Positions 1 to 7,351 of a stretch of DNA of 11,356 nucleotides are shown one piece after another. The stretch comes from Actinomycetota bacterium (GTDB lineage: Bacteria > Actinomycetota > Thermoleophilia > Gaiellales > Gaiellaceae), in NCBI GenBank assembly GCA_003162235.1, contig PMMN01000099.1, positions 1 to 11,356 on the forward strand, written 5' to 3'. The translations under genes were made by a program, and so were the position numbers. Position 1 is the first letter of the stretch. Each line of letters starts with the position of its first letter. The notes under the pieces were generated by a model that was not told where the DNA came from, did no database searches, and worked only from the letters and a program-made list of their open reading frames with translations.

Positions 1-259
1 TGGCTTTCGAGGGCGTGGGTCAGGCGCGGACTCATGGGCATCACGTTCTTCCGCCCACCAGTGAGCGCAAGCCGGATCGAAGACCCTTCGACCGGGCGCC
101 TCGACACTTCTTGAGTCCCGGGCACCTCGCTAATCCGCCCTCCTCCCCCCACCCTCCCACGGGGCGTAGCACGGTATCGAAGAAAAGTGCACGCGAATGT
201 GCCGACTTCGTGCCGATTCCATACCGGACCCTCGAACCGTTCGCGAGAGCGGGCATTTC
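1..259. other. Non-coding flank downstream of aroC, no gene supported
   Basis: This is the stretch after the aroC stop, running to the window edge. Open frames on both strands give low-complexity Arg/Pro/Ser-rich translations with no recognisable motif, so I call no gene. The minus strand has a weak hairpin at 189-202 (GCAC, 6-nt loop, GTGC) followed two bases later by TTTT at 183-186. This could be a poor aroC terminator. A G-rich tract on the minus strand at 138-158 could form a quadruplex in an aroC read-through transcript. No tRNA-like T-arm survived inspection. Confidence 0.5.
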
Positions 260-1360
260 CTACCTCGGCGACCAGTCGATCCGCTCGACGTAGGCGCGGT
301 GAGAAGCGACGAAGTCCGCGAGGGCGTCGCCGCCGAACTTCTCCCTGGCCGCCTTCGCCAGCTCGAAAGCGACCGCGGCCTCGGCGATCACAGCCAACGC
401 CTCGACGGCGGTCGTGTCGGACCTCTCGACCAGCGCCTCGGCCGGCTCGCCGCTGGAGATATCAACCGAGCGGAGCGGCTTCATCAGGGTCGGAATCGGC
501 TTCATCGCGGCGCGCAGGACGATCTCCTCGCCGTTCGTGAGGCCGCCCTCGAGACCGCCGGCGCGATTGGTCTCGCGGTAGTAGCCGCGTTCGTCCTTGA
601 AGATCTCATCGTGGGCCTCGGAGCCGGGCAGGCGCGCGAGTGCGAAGCCCTCGCCGGTCTCCACGCCCTTGACCGCCTGAATCCCGGCCAGCGCCTGTGC
701 CAGTCGCCCGTCCAGGCGCTCGGCCTTGTCGGCGTAGGAACCGAGCCCGGGTGGGACTCCCTGCGCTCGCACCTCGACGATGCCGCCGACGGTGTCTCGC
801 TCGACCCGCGCCTTGTCGACCGCCGCGTGCATCGCTTCCTCTCCCGTCGCGCCGCCGATCTCGAGCACGCTGCCCGAGACCTCGATCCCGATCTCCTCCA
901 GGAGCTGCCTCGCCACCGAGCCCGCGGCGACGAAGACGGCGGTGTGCCGGGCGCTGGCGCGTTCGAGCACGTCGCGAACGTCATCGAAATCGTGCTTGAG
1001 CAGCCCGGCGAGATCGGCGTGTCCGGGCCGCGGTAGAGTCACGGGCTTGGTGCCCTTCCCTTCGGGCTCCCCCTCCGGAAGCCAGGGGCTCATGCCCCAG
1101 GTCCAGTGCTTGTGATCGCGGTTGCGGACGACAAGCGCGAGCGGCGTCCCGAGCGTCTTTCCCTGGCGCAAACCGGCCAAGACCTCCAGCTCGTCCTGCT
1201 CGATCTGCTGTCTGGGAGAGCGGCCGTAACCCTGCTGGCGGCGGCGAAGGTCGGTCCGGATCTGCTCCTGGTCGAGCTCCAAACTCGCCGGTAAACCGCT
1301 CAATATCGCCACGAGCGCGGGCCCGTGGGACTCTCCGGCGGTGATGAGCGAAAGCGTCAT
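260..1360 (-). CDS. aroC: Chorismate synthase
   Basis: Converts 5-enolpyruvylshikimate-3-phosphate to chorismate in the cytoplasm, the last common step of aromatic amino acid synthesis; the family requires reduced FMN. The 366 residues are full length for the bacterial family. Visible signatures are AGESHG at residues 8-13, RRQQGYGR at 40-47, RPGHADL at 111-117, ERASARHTA at 133-141, GLGSYADK at 205-212, TNRAGGLEGG at 264-273 and VERSDTTAVEA near 331. The conserved histidines of ESHG and RPGHADL are present. The ATG start gives the canonical N-terminus. No well-spaced Shine-Dalgarno precedes it (GAGG lies only 2-3 nt away), but TAGATT sits 7 nt upstream. It follows aroE by 49 nt, and pairing with aroE supports a shikimate-pathway role. 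Confidence 0.97.
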   Translation of the reverse strand: MTLSLITAGESHGPALVAILSGLPASLELDQEQIRTDLRRRQQGYGRSPRQQIEQDELEVLAGLRQGKTLGTPLALVVRNRDHKHWTWGMSPWLPEGEPEGKGTKPVTLPRPGHADLAGLLKHDFDDVRDVLERASARHTAVFVAAGSVARQLLEEIGIEVSGSVLEIGGATGEEAMHAAVDKARVERDTVGGIVEVRAQGVPPGLGSYADKAERLDGRLAQALAGIQAVKGVETGEGFALARLPGSEAHDEIFKDERGYYRETNRAGGLEGGLTNGEEIVLRAAMKPIPTLMKPLRSVDISSGEPAEALVERSDTTAVEALAVIAEAAVAFELAKAAREKFGGDALADFVASHRAYVERIDWSPR

Positions 1361-1367
1361 ACCCTCA

Positions 1368-1373
1368 AATCTA
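1368..1373 (-). promoter_or_regulatory. Possible -10 box for a leaderless aroC mRNA
   Basis: TAGATT on the minus strand lies in the aroE-aroC gap and ends 7 nt before the aroC ATG. A transcript from it would start at or next to the start codon. No TTGACA-like -35 is visible at normal spacing. It is supported mainly by matching placement at four other genes here. Confidence 0.35.
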
Positions 1374-1409
1374 TTGGCTGAGGGCCGATCTCGCTAGGAC
1401 TGCGCTTCC

Positions 1410-2222
1410 CTAACGGGATCGGTCATCGGGGTGGATGGCGGAGCGCATGACCTCGATCGGGGCTTCGATACCGGTCCAGTGCTCGAAGGCCGCGGCGCCC
1501 TGGCGAACGAGAACTTCGAGTCCGTCGACGACCTCCGGACAGCGCGCTTCGCGGGCGGCCGCGATCAGCGCCGTCGGCGATCCGTCGGGCTTGTAGGCGA
1601 GATCGACAACCCGCTGGCCGGCCTGCGGCGGCACCGGCAGCTCGTCTTTGATCGGCGTCGCGTTGACGATGATCTTCATCCCCTCGCCGCTCGGCGGCCA
1701 GCCCAGCTCGCGCACTTCCAGCTCGGGGGCAAGCTCGCGCACGTATGCGGCCAGCTCCTCGGTGCGCTCGGCGCTGGAGATCGAGAGCGAAGCGATCCCC
1801 GCGTCGACGAACGCCGCCGCCAGCGCCTGGGCGGCACCGCCGGCGCCGAGCAGGATCACGTCCGCGCCCTCGCATTCGACCGCACTGGTAACCGCGAAAC
1901 CGTCGGTGCTGGTGCCGAAGAGCGAGCCGTCCTCGCGCACGACGACGGTGTTTACCGAACCAGCGCGCAGCGCCACCTCCGAGAGCTCGTCGCAGAGCCC
2001 GACCGCCGCGAGCTTGTGCGGGATGGTCACGTTGGCGCCGGCGAAGCCGAGAGCAACCAGACCGCGAAGGGCGTTCTCGAGCTCGCCCGGCTTCACGTGC
2101 AGCGGCACGTAGACCCAGTCGAGCCCGCACTTGGCGAAGGCTGCGTTCTGCATCCGCGGCGAGAGCGAGTGCGCCACCGGATCGCCGATCAAGCCGACGA
2201 GGCGCGTCGTACCGGCGATCAC
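1410..2222 (-). CDS. aroE: Shikimate dehydrogenase
   Basis: Reduces 3-dehydroshikimate to shikimate with NAD(P)H in the shikimate pathway. I set the start at the GTG at 2222, although the frame is open further upstream: this gives a 270-residue protein starting MIAGTTRLVGLIGDPVAHSL, right for the family, whereas the longer reading overlaps mltG out of frame. Motifs are HSLSP (18-22) for substrate binding, NVTIPHK with catalytic Lys70, GSVNT (88-92), STDGF with Asp107, the dinucleotide loop GAGGAAQA (126-133), NATP (187-190) and the C-terminal GLEVLVRQGAAAFEHWTG region. The start overlaps the mltG stop as GTGA, implying translational coupling. One oddity: the usual NRTxxR/K NADP-phosphate patch is replaced by SSAER (149-153). 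Confidence 0.95.
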   Translation of the reverse strand: MIAGTTRLVGLIGDPVAHSLSPRMQNAAFAKCGLDWVYVPLHVKPGELENALRGLVALGFAGANVTIPHKLAAVGLCDELSEVALRAGSVNTVVVREDGSLFGTSTDGFAVTSAVECEGADVILLGAGGAAQALAAAFVDAGIASLSISSAERTEELAAYVRELAPELEVRELGWPPSGEGMKIIVNATPIKDELPVPPQAGQRVVDLAYKPDGSPTALIAAAREARCPEVVDGLEVLVRQGAAAFEHWTGIEAPIEVMRSAIHPDDRSR

Positions 2223-3136
2223 TTTATGTACCCCCAGAGGCGCTCGTGGGCGACGAAGTCGGCGGAGCTGGACGTGAAGTAGTGGTGCCCATTGCTGTTC
2301 GGCTTGAGCAGGTAGTAGATGAAAGAGCCCTTGCTGGGGTGAGCAGCTGCTTGCATCGAAGCGAGGCCGGGATTGGCGATCGGTGTCGGCGGCAGCCCGT
2401 AATGGTTGCGGGTGTTGTAGGCGTTGGGGCTGCTTAGGTGCGAGACGAGCTGACTCTGCTTCAGGTCGAGCCCGTAGATGAGTGTGGCATCGATGCCAAG
2501 GTACATATGCAGGTGGAGGCGGTTGTAGATGACGCGCGCGACTTTCGACCGCTCCTCGGGAGCCTGCACTTCTTTCTCGATCATCGACGCGATGATGAGA
2601 ACGTCGTATTGGGTGAGGTTCCTGGAACGAGCGTAGCGCAGGTCGACTTTGTGCCAATTCTCGCGGAAGGCGACTAGCTGATCGTTCACTAGCTGGCGGG
2701 CCGTAGTCGACGCTAAGTAATCGTAGGTTGCCGGGAAGAGGAAGCCCTCGAGCGAGCGAGGCTTGCTATCACCTGCATACCGACCCGGCAGAGAGGAAAG
2801 CCGGGTTAGCCGCAGGTATGCGGAGCCCGAGAGCGACGGTTTGACGTCGCCCGCCCCTGCGACTTTGTGCACCTCGGTCGCGATCTTGTCGGCCATATCG
2901 TGGCGGGTAAAGCCCTCGGGGAAAAGGATCGTGAACGGTTTGACGACCGTCGGCGTAGAGTCGCCGCCCGAGCTGTGACCGAGGGCGACGCGTACGGCGC
3001 CGTAGAGCAAGGCGACCAGCGCCGCCAGGATGACCAGCGCAAACAGGCGCCGGCGGATGATCTGCGCACGGTTCGGCCGGCGGCGGGGGATCCGGTAACC
3101 CGGCGGCAGGCTCAGCCGTCGCGGCGGTTCAGCCAT
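2219..3136 (-). CDS. mltG: Endolytic murein transglycosylase MltG (YceG-like)
   Basis: Inner-membrane lytic transglycosylase that cleaves nascent peptidoglycan strands and so sets glycan length. At 305 residues it is somewhat shorter than the E. coli enzyme. It has a basic cytosolic N-terminus (residues 1-30), one membrane helix (about 31-52), a linker, a LysM-like segment (about 66-100) and the YceG catalytic domain. Visible family motifs are LEGFLFPATY (129-138), IASMIEKE (182-189, Glu187 the expected catalytic acid), VARVIYNRL (199-207) and YGLPPTPIANPGLASMQAA (246-264). The 5' end overlaps the end of ruvX by 25 nt and the 3' end overlaps the aroE start by 4 nt, so it is probably translated in series with both. 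Confidence 0.95.
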   Translation of the reverse strand: MAEPPRRLSLPPGYRIPRRRPNRAQIIRRRLFALVILAALVALLYGAVRVALGHSSGGDSTPTVVKPFTILFPEGFTRHDMADKIATEVHKVAGAGDVKPSLSGSAYLRLTRLSSLPGRYAGDSKPRSLEGFLFPATYDYLASTTARQLVNDQLVAFRENWHKVDLRYARSRNLTQYDVLIIASMIEKEVQAPEERSKVARVIYNRLHLHMYLGIDATLIYGLDLKQSQLVSHLSSPNAYNTRNHYGLPPTPIANPGLASMQAAAHPSKGSFIYYLLKPNSNGHHYFTSSSADFVAHERLWGYIK

Positions 3137-3507
3137 GTCAGGTAGCTCTCCAGTAGGTGTGCCGCCGCACGCGCATCCTCGGGTGTCTGCGAGGGCGTTT
3201 GCCCGGCGAGAACGGTAGTGAGACGCTCGTCGTAAAGCTCGATCGGAATGGCCACGGCTTCGCGCAGATGCTCAACAAACGCCTCGGTCTCGCGCGCCTG
3301 CTCGCCCCGCTCGCCGCGCATCGTCAGGGGCAGACCGACCACGATCTGCGCCGGCTGCTCTTCTGCAACGAGTGCCAGCAGCCGCTCCGTTCCCTGCTTC
3401 GTTCCGACTCGCTCCACGATCGTGAGCGGGCGAGCGATGACGCCACTGGGGTCGGAGACGGCAACCCCGGTGCGAGCCGATCCATAATCGAGCGCGAGCA
3501 CCTTCAC
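3112..3507 (-). CDS. ruvX: RuvX/YqgF family Holliday junction resolvase-like nuclease
   Basis: RNase H-fold nuclease of the YqgF family, linked to 16S rRNA 5'-end maturation and Holliday junction resolution. The 131 residues match the family length. Motifs are LALDYGSARTGVAVSD (4-19, with the first metal-binding Asp7), VVGLPLTM (56-63), DERLTT (93-98) and PEDARAAAHLLESYL (109-123, Asp111 likely acidic ligand). The start is GTG at 3507, giving the standard MKVLALDYG N-terminus. There is no Shine-Dalgarno; TAGAAT ends 8 nt before the GTG. It lies 47 nt after alaS and overlaps mltG, the usual actinobacterial order. Confidence 0.95.
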   Translation of the reverse strand: MKVLALDYGSARTGVAVSDPSGVIARPLTIVERVGTKQGTERLLALVAEEQPAQIVVGLPLTMRGERGEQARETEAFVEHLREAVAIPIELYDERLTTVLAGQTPSQTPEDARAAAHLLESYLTWLNRRDG

Positions 3508-3515
3508 CGCTGGCG

Positions 3516-3521
3516 ATTCTA
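3516..3521 (-). promoter_or_regulatory. Probable -10 box for a leaderless ruvX mRNA
   Basis: TAGAAT on the minus strand matches the TATAAT consensus at five of six positions and ends 8 nt before the ruvX GTG, in the alaS-ruvX gap. No ribosome binding site fits in between. No clear -35 is seen. Confidence 0.5.
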
Positions 3522-3554
3522 TCCGTGACGTTCTCTCGAGCTGGTTTCGCGCAG

Positions 3555-6101
3555 CTACTCGAGTGCGGCCAAAATCGCCTCGGCGGCAGCCTGAAGTGCG
3601 TCGGGCAGCTTCTCGGGGTCATTGCCGCCGGCCCGAGCCATGCCCGGACGGCCTCCGCCACCACCGCCGACGAGCGCCGCTGCTGCCTTGACGATCGCAA
3701 CGGCGTCGAGCCCGCGCTCCTCCAGCGTCTTGTCGAAGTTGCAGACGAGATGCACCCGCCCGTCCTCGACAGCACCGACGACGATCGCGGCAGGCGCGTT
3801 CTTCTGCTTGAGCTGGTCGGAGACCGCGAGCAGCGTCTCGGCGTCGACCGCCTTCACCTCGGCGGCCACAACCTTGACGCCCGAGCGCTCCTCCTCCCGC
3901 GCGACGACGATCTCGGGGCCGCTGCCGTCCTTCTCGCTCGGTCGCTTCTTCGCCTCTTTGCGCAGCCGTTCGAGCTCGCCTTTCAGAGCCTCCGCCTCGG
4001 CGGCGCGCTCGCGCAGGAGCCCGACCGCCGCTCCCGAGGTGACCGCTTCGATCCGGCGCAGACCCGAGCCGATCGAGCTCTCCGAGGTGAGCGCAAAGGC
4101 GCCGATCTCGGCCGTTGTGCGCACGTGGGTGCCGCCGCAGAGCTCGCGTGAGACGCCGCTGACCTCGACTAGGCGCACCATCTCGCCGTACTTCTCGCCG
4201 AAGAGCGCCATCGCGCCCAGCGTGCGCGCCTCGGCGATCGGAGTCACGAACGTGTGCACGGGATGATTGGCGAAGATGTCGGCGTTTACGAGCTGCTCGA
4301 TCTCGTCGCGCTCGGCCGCGGTCAGAGCCTGTCCGTGCGAGAAGTCGAAGCGAAGCTTGTCGGGACGCACGGCCGAACCGGCCTGCCGTGCGTGCTCGCC
4401 CAGCACTTTTTCAAGCGCCTTGTGCAGTAAATGGGTGGCCGTGTGGTTGGCCATGGTGGGGAAACGCACCGACCAGCGAACGACTGCCCGAACCCGTTCG
4501 CCGACCTCGAAGCCCTCGCCCCGGAAGAGCAGCACTTGATCGTCCTCGTAGCGAAAGCCTTGCTCGAGCTCGGCCCGCGCTCCCGATCCCTCACTCTCGA
4601 TGAAGCCGGCGTCGCCGACCTGCCCGCCGCCCTCCGGATAGAACGGCGACTCCCTCAGCTTGGCCAGGAAGAGCCCCTCTCCAATCTCCTCGAGCGCGCC
4701 GATCTGGGTCAGCACTTCCGTCTTCTCGTAGCCGACGAACTCGCTCTTGAAGCCGGCTTCGTTCGAGAACTCGGCCGCGCGTATGTCCTCGCCGCGGGCT
4801 CCGGCCCGCGAGCGCTCGCGCTGCTCCTCCATCCGCTCCGCGAAACCCTTCTCGTCGACCGTCATCCCGCGCTCGCTCGCCAGCTCGCACGTCAGCTCGA
4901 GTGGGAAGCCGTAGGTGTCGTGGAGCTTGAAGGCGTCCTCGCCCGAAACCTGCTTGCCCTTCGCCAGCTCCTCGAACAGGCGCATCCCGCGAGCGAGCGT
5001 TTGTGAGAAGCGCTCCTCCTCGGCGGTGAGGACGGCCTTGATCTCGTCGGCATGCTCGCGCAGCTCGGGATAGTCGCCGCCCATCTGCGCGATCACGACC
5101 TCGGCCAGACGGGCCAGGAACGGAGCCTCGAGCCCGATCCTCGAGCCGTGCTGGACGGCGCGGCGGATGACCCGGCGCAGGATGTAGCTGCGACCGAGGT
5201 TGCCCGGCTTGACGCCCTCCGCGGCCAGGAAGACCATGCCGCGCCCGTGATCGGCGAGTACGAGGTACGCCTTGGTCGCCAGCTCCGACTCGCCGTAGCG
5301 GCTGCCCGAGGCCTCGGCGACCCAGTCCATGATCTCTTGGAAGCTGTCGATCTCGAAGACCGAGTAGACGTCCTGGAGGATGGCGGCGCCGCGCTCCAGG
5401 CCCATGCCGGTGTCGATGTTCTGGCGCGGTAGCTTGGTCAGGCGCCTATCCGAGTGCTGCTCGAACTCCATAAAAACCAGGTTCCAGAACTCGAGGAAGC
5501 GGTCGCAGGAGCAGCCCGGGGCGCAATCTGGCTTTCCGCAGCCCTGCTCGGCTCCGCGGTCGTAGTAGATCTCCGAGCAAGGACCGCAAGGCCCCGTGGG
5601 GCCGGCCTTCCAGAAGTTGTCCTCGCCGAGGCGCACGATCCGCTCGGGCGGGATACCGACCCGCTCCCAGGCCGCGATCGCGACCTCGTCGGCGTCGAGC
5701 GACAGCTCGGGGTTGCCGCGGAAGACGGTCGCCCAGAGCTTCTCGGGGTCGAGCTTCATCTGACCTGTCACGAACTCCCAGGCCAACTCGATCACGCCGT
5801 CCTTGAAGTAGTCGCCGAACGAGAAGTTGCCGAGCATCTCGAAGAAGGTGAGATGGCGCGCGGTCGAGCCGACCTCGTCGATGTCGGTGGTGCGGAAACA
5901 CTTCTGCACCGAGGTCAGGCGCGGCGCCGGAGGCTCCTCGAGCCCGAGGAAGTAGGGCTTGAGCGGCTGCATGCCGGCGGTCGTCAGGAGCACCGAGGGG
6001 TCGTAGGTCGCGGGCACGAGCGAGCCCGAGGGCCGGAGCAGGTGGCCCTTGCTCTCGAAGTAGGAGAGGAAGCTCTCCCTCAGCTCAGCGGTCGTGCGCA
6101 C
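3555..6101 (-). CDS. alaS: Alanine--tRNA ligase
   Basis: Charges tRNA-Ala with alanine and hydrolyses mischarged Ser/Gly-tRNA-Ala. The 848 residues cover all domains. The class II aminoacylation core begins MRTTAELRESFLSYFESKGH, with RTTDIDEVGSTARHLTFFEM near 70-89 and a Cys-rich insert at 188-199 (GCGKPDCAPGCSC). The tRNA-recognition helices follow. The editing domain has the zinc pair HTATH (553-557) and CGGTH (655-659). A coiled-coil linker (about 695-720) leads to a C-Ala domain with a GGGGGGRPGMARAGG loop (812-826). The start is GTG at 6101, with no Shine-Dalgarno but TACAAT 6 nt upstream. It lies 99 nt downstream of the sigma factor, so it probably has its own promoter. Confidence 0.98.
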   Translation of the reverse strand: MRTTAELRESFLSYFESKGHLLRPSGSLVPATYDPSVLLTTAGMQPLKPYFLGLEEPPAPRLTSVQKCFRTTDIDEVGSTARHLTFFEMLGNFSFGDYFKDGVIELAWEFVTGQMKLDPEKLWATVFRGNPELSLDADEVAIAAWERVGIPPERIVRLGEDNFWKAGPTGPCGPCSEIYYDRGAEQGCGKPDCAPGCSCDRFLEFWNLVFMEFEQHSDRRLTKLPRQNIDTGMGLERGAAILQDVYSVFEIDSFQEIMDWVAEASGSRYGESELATKAYLVLADHGRGMVFLAAEGVKPGNLGRSYILRRVIRRAVQHGSRIGLEAPFLARLAEVVIAQMGGDYPELREHADEIKAVLTAEEERFSQTLARGMRLFEELAKGKQVSGEDAFKLHDTYGFPLELTCELASERGMTVDEKGFAERMEEQRERSRAGARGEDIRAAEFSNEAGFKSEFVGYEKTEVLTQIGALEEIGEGLFLAKLRESPFYPEGGGQVGDAGFIESEGSGARAELEQGFRYEDDQVLLFRGEGFEVGERVRAVVRWSVRFPTMANHTATHLLHKALEKVLGEHARQAGSAVRPDKLRFDFSHGQALTAAERDEIEQLVNADIFANHPVHTFVTPIAEARTLGAMALFGEKYGEMVRLVEVSGVSRELCGGTHVRTTAEIGAFALTSESSIGSGLRRIEAVTSGAAVGLLRERAAEAEALKGELERLRKEAKKRPSEKDGSGPEIVVAREEERSGVKVVAAEVKAVDAETLLAVSDQLKQKNAPAAIVVGAVEDGRVHLVCNFDKTLEERGLDAVAIVKAAAALVGGGGGGRPGMARAGGNDPEKLPDALQAAAEAILAALE

Positions 6102-6107
6102 GCGGAG

Positions 6108-6113
6108 ATTGTA
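6108..6113 (-). promoter_or_regulatory. Probable -10 box for a leaderless alaS mRNA
   Basis: TACAAT on the minus strand matches TATAAT at five of six positions. It ends 6 nt before the alaS GTG, so +1 would fall at about the G of the start codon. It lies in the 99-nt gap after the sigma factor gene. A TTGAGA sits upstream but only 13 nt away, too close for a standard -35. Confidence 0.5.
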
Positions 6114-6200
6114 TGCGTGGAACTCGTCTCAAAACGCCGCTGGGTGTGCCGGCAGGTTCCGGGACGGGGCGCCACGCGAGCAGCCGCAGCCGCTTCCCGG

Positions 6201-6956
6201 CTATTGGTCGTCGAGCCCGCCGACCTTGGGCCCGATCTCCGAGCGCATCTTCTCCAGCGCGCGCCGGATCAACCGCGACACGTGCATCTGCGAGATGCCC
6301 ACCTGCTGCGCGATCTGCGACTGGGTCAGGCCTTCGTAGAAACGCAGGCGCACGATCGTCCGCTCGCGCTCGTCGAGAATGCGCATGCCCGGCTCGAGCA
6401 CTGCTCTGTCCTCCGAGACCTCATACTCACGCTCCACGCTCCCGATCGACTCGAGCGGGTCGAGCTCGTCGTCGTCCGAGCCGGAGGCGACCGAAAGCGA
6501 GAGTGGGCTGTAGGCGCGGCTGACCTCGAGCGCCTCGAGCACTTCTTCCTCGCTCGCGCTGGTCGCTTCGGCGAGCTCACCGATCGTCGGCGAGCGACTG
6601 AGCTCGACCGTGAGCCGCTCGACCACGTGCATCAGCTGGATGCTCAGCTCCTGCAGACCGCGAGGCACGCGCACGGCCCAGCCGTGGTCACGGAAGTGGC
6701 GCTTGATCTCACCGATGATGTTCGGCGTGGCGTAGGTCGTGAGCTCGACGCCACGATCGAGGTCGAAGCGGTCGATCGCCTTGATCAGGCCGATCGCACC
6801 GATCTGGACCAGGTCATCGAGCTGCTCGCCGCGCGCCGCGTAACGGCGCGCGAGCGATCGCACGAGTGACATGTAGCGCTCGATCAGCTGCTCGCGCGCG
6901 GCGAGATCGCCTTGCTCGTGGTAGCGCCGAAGAAGGTTCCTGTCGCTGGCGTTCAA
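6201..6956 (-). CDS. RNA polymerase sigma factor, SigB/SigF/SigG family
   Basis: Alternative sigma-70 factor of the SigB/SigF type, 251 residues, with the layout expected of group 3. Region 2 spans about 24-97 (RYMSLVRSLARRYA, EQLDDLVQIGAIGLIKAIDR for core binding, ELTTYATPNIIGEIKRHFRD for -10 recognition). Region 3 is about 98-170 and includes VPRGLQELS and SPTIGELAEAT. Region 4 is about 193-240, with helix-turn-helix LTQSQIAQQVGISQMHVSRL (210-229) for the -35. An acidic linker (DDDEL, 171-175) separates regions 3 and 4. The start is TTG at 6956, 11 nt after the anti-sigma stop, with no strong Shine-Dalgarno, so translation may depend on coupling. The upstream RsbW-like gene is the likely regulator. 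Target promoters cannot be assigned from the window. Confidence 0.93.
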   Translation of the reverse strand: MNASDRNLLRRYHEQGDLAAREQLIERYMSLVRSLARRYAARGEQLDDLVQIGAIGLIKAIDRFDLDRGVELTTYATPNIIGEIKRHFRDHGWAVRVPRGLQELSIQLMHVVERLTVELSRSPTIGELAEATSASEEEVLEALEVSRAYSPLSLSVASGSDDDELDPLESIGSVEREYEVSEDRAVLEPGMRILDERERTIVRLRFYEGLTQSQIAQQVGISQMHVSRLIRRALEKMRSEIGPKVGGLDDQ

Positions 6957-6967
6957 GATGAGTCGCG

Positions 6968-7348
6968 CTAGTGCGCACCGTCGGGATGGACGATCGCCTT
7001 GCGCAACACGATCCAGTTGTCGCCGTCTTTCGATTCGACCCGGACGCTGTCGGTGAGAGTCGAGAGCACTCGGCGCAGCCCAACGCCATCGTCCTCCCGT
7101 TCCAGCTCGGCCAAGAGCTGACTGTCGACCGGGCCAAAGTGTGTCTCGAGCGTCTCGGGTGCCGCCCGAAAGACGATTCGAACAGCCTCGTCGTCGTGCT
7201 GCCTACCGAAGAGCTCGCAGAGCGCCAGCTGCCAGTCCTCCAGGGCTTCGACCGTCAGATCGAGGCGCGCGGCGAGTCCGGACAGAACCAGATGAGCGAC
7301 TCCGTGCCACTCGGGTTCACGCGGAAGAGTGAGCACGATCTCATCCAA
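6968..7348 (-). CDS. RsbW-like anti-sigma factor, degenerate GHKL fold
   Basis: Short protein (126 residues) directly before the sigma factor; probably its anti-sigma partner. The pattern resembles RsbW/SpoIIAB-like proteins: strand MDEIVLTLPRE, a helix GVAHLVLSGLAARLD, LTVEALEDWQLALCELF (32-48) where the ATP-binding N box would be, and a C-terminal GVGLRRVLSTLTD...WIVLRKAI like the G2 box plus final strands. The N-box Asn and the DxGxG G1 box are not visible, so normal ATP binding and RsbW-type kinase activity are doubtful. The start is TTG at 7348, chosen because GAGGAA lies 6 nt upstream. It begins 3 nt after the DUF948-like gene, so the two are probably co-translated. Assignment rests on context and weak fold resemblance. 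Confidence 0.65.
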   Translation of the reverse strand: MDEIVLTLPREPEWHGVAHLVLSGLAARLDLTVEALEDWQLALCELFGRQHDDEAVRIVFRAAPETLETHFGPVDSQLLAELEREDDGVGLRRVLSTLTDSVRVESKDGDNWIVLRKAIVHPDGAH

Positions 7349-7351
7349 GCC

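Noticed and set aside
205..245. Possible tRNA T-arm (GGTTCGA on the minus strand)
   Set aside because: The flanking 5-nt arms do not pair, and no acceptor or anticodon stem can be built around it.
197..1036. 279-codon plus-strand ORF opposite aroC
   Set aside because: It is antisense to a complete chorismate synthase and shows no motif. Long shadow frames are expected in GC-rich DNA.
2223..2657. Upstream extension of the aroE frame
   Set aside because: The extra 145 codons lie antiphase inside mltG and are low-complexity. The GTG at 2222 gives the canonical N-terminus and length.
6131..6153. Hairpin with TTTT between the sigma factor and alaS
   Set aside because: Only a 4-bp GCCG/CGGC stem with a 10-nt loop. 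Too weak to call, though a break there would fit a separate alaS promoter.
5454..6869. 471-codon plus-strand ORF across alaS and the sigma factor
   Set aside because: It is antisense to two well-recognised genes and has Leu/Arg/Ala-rich composition without domains.
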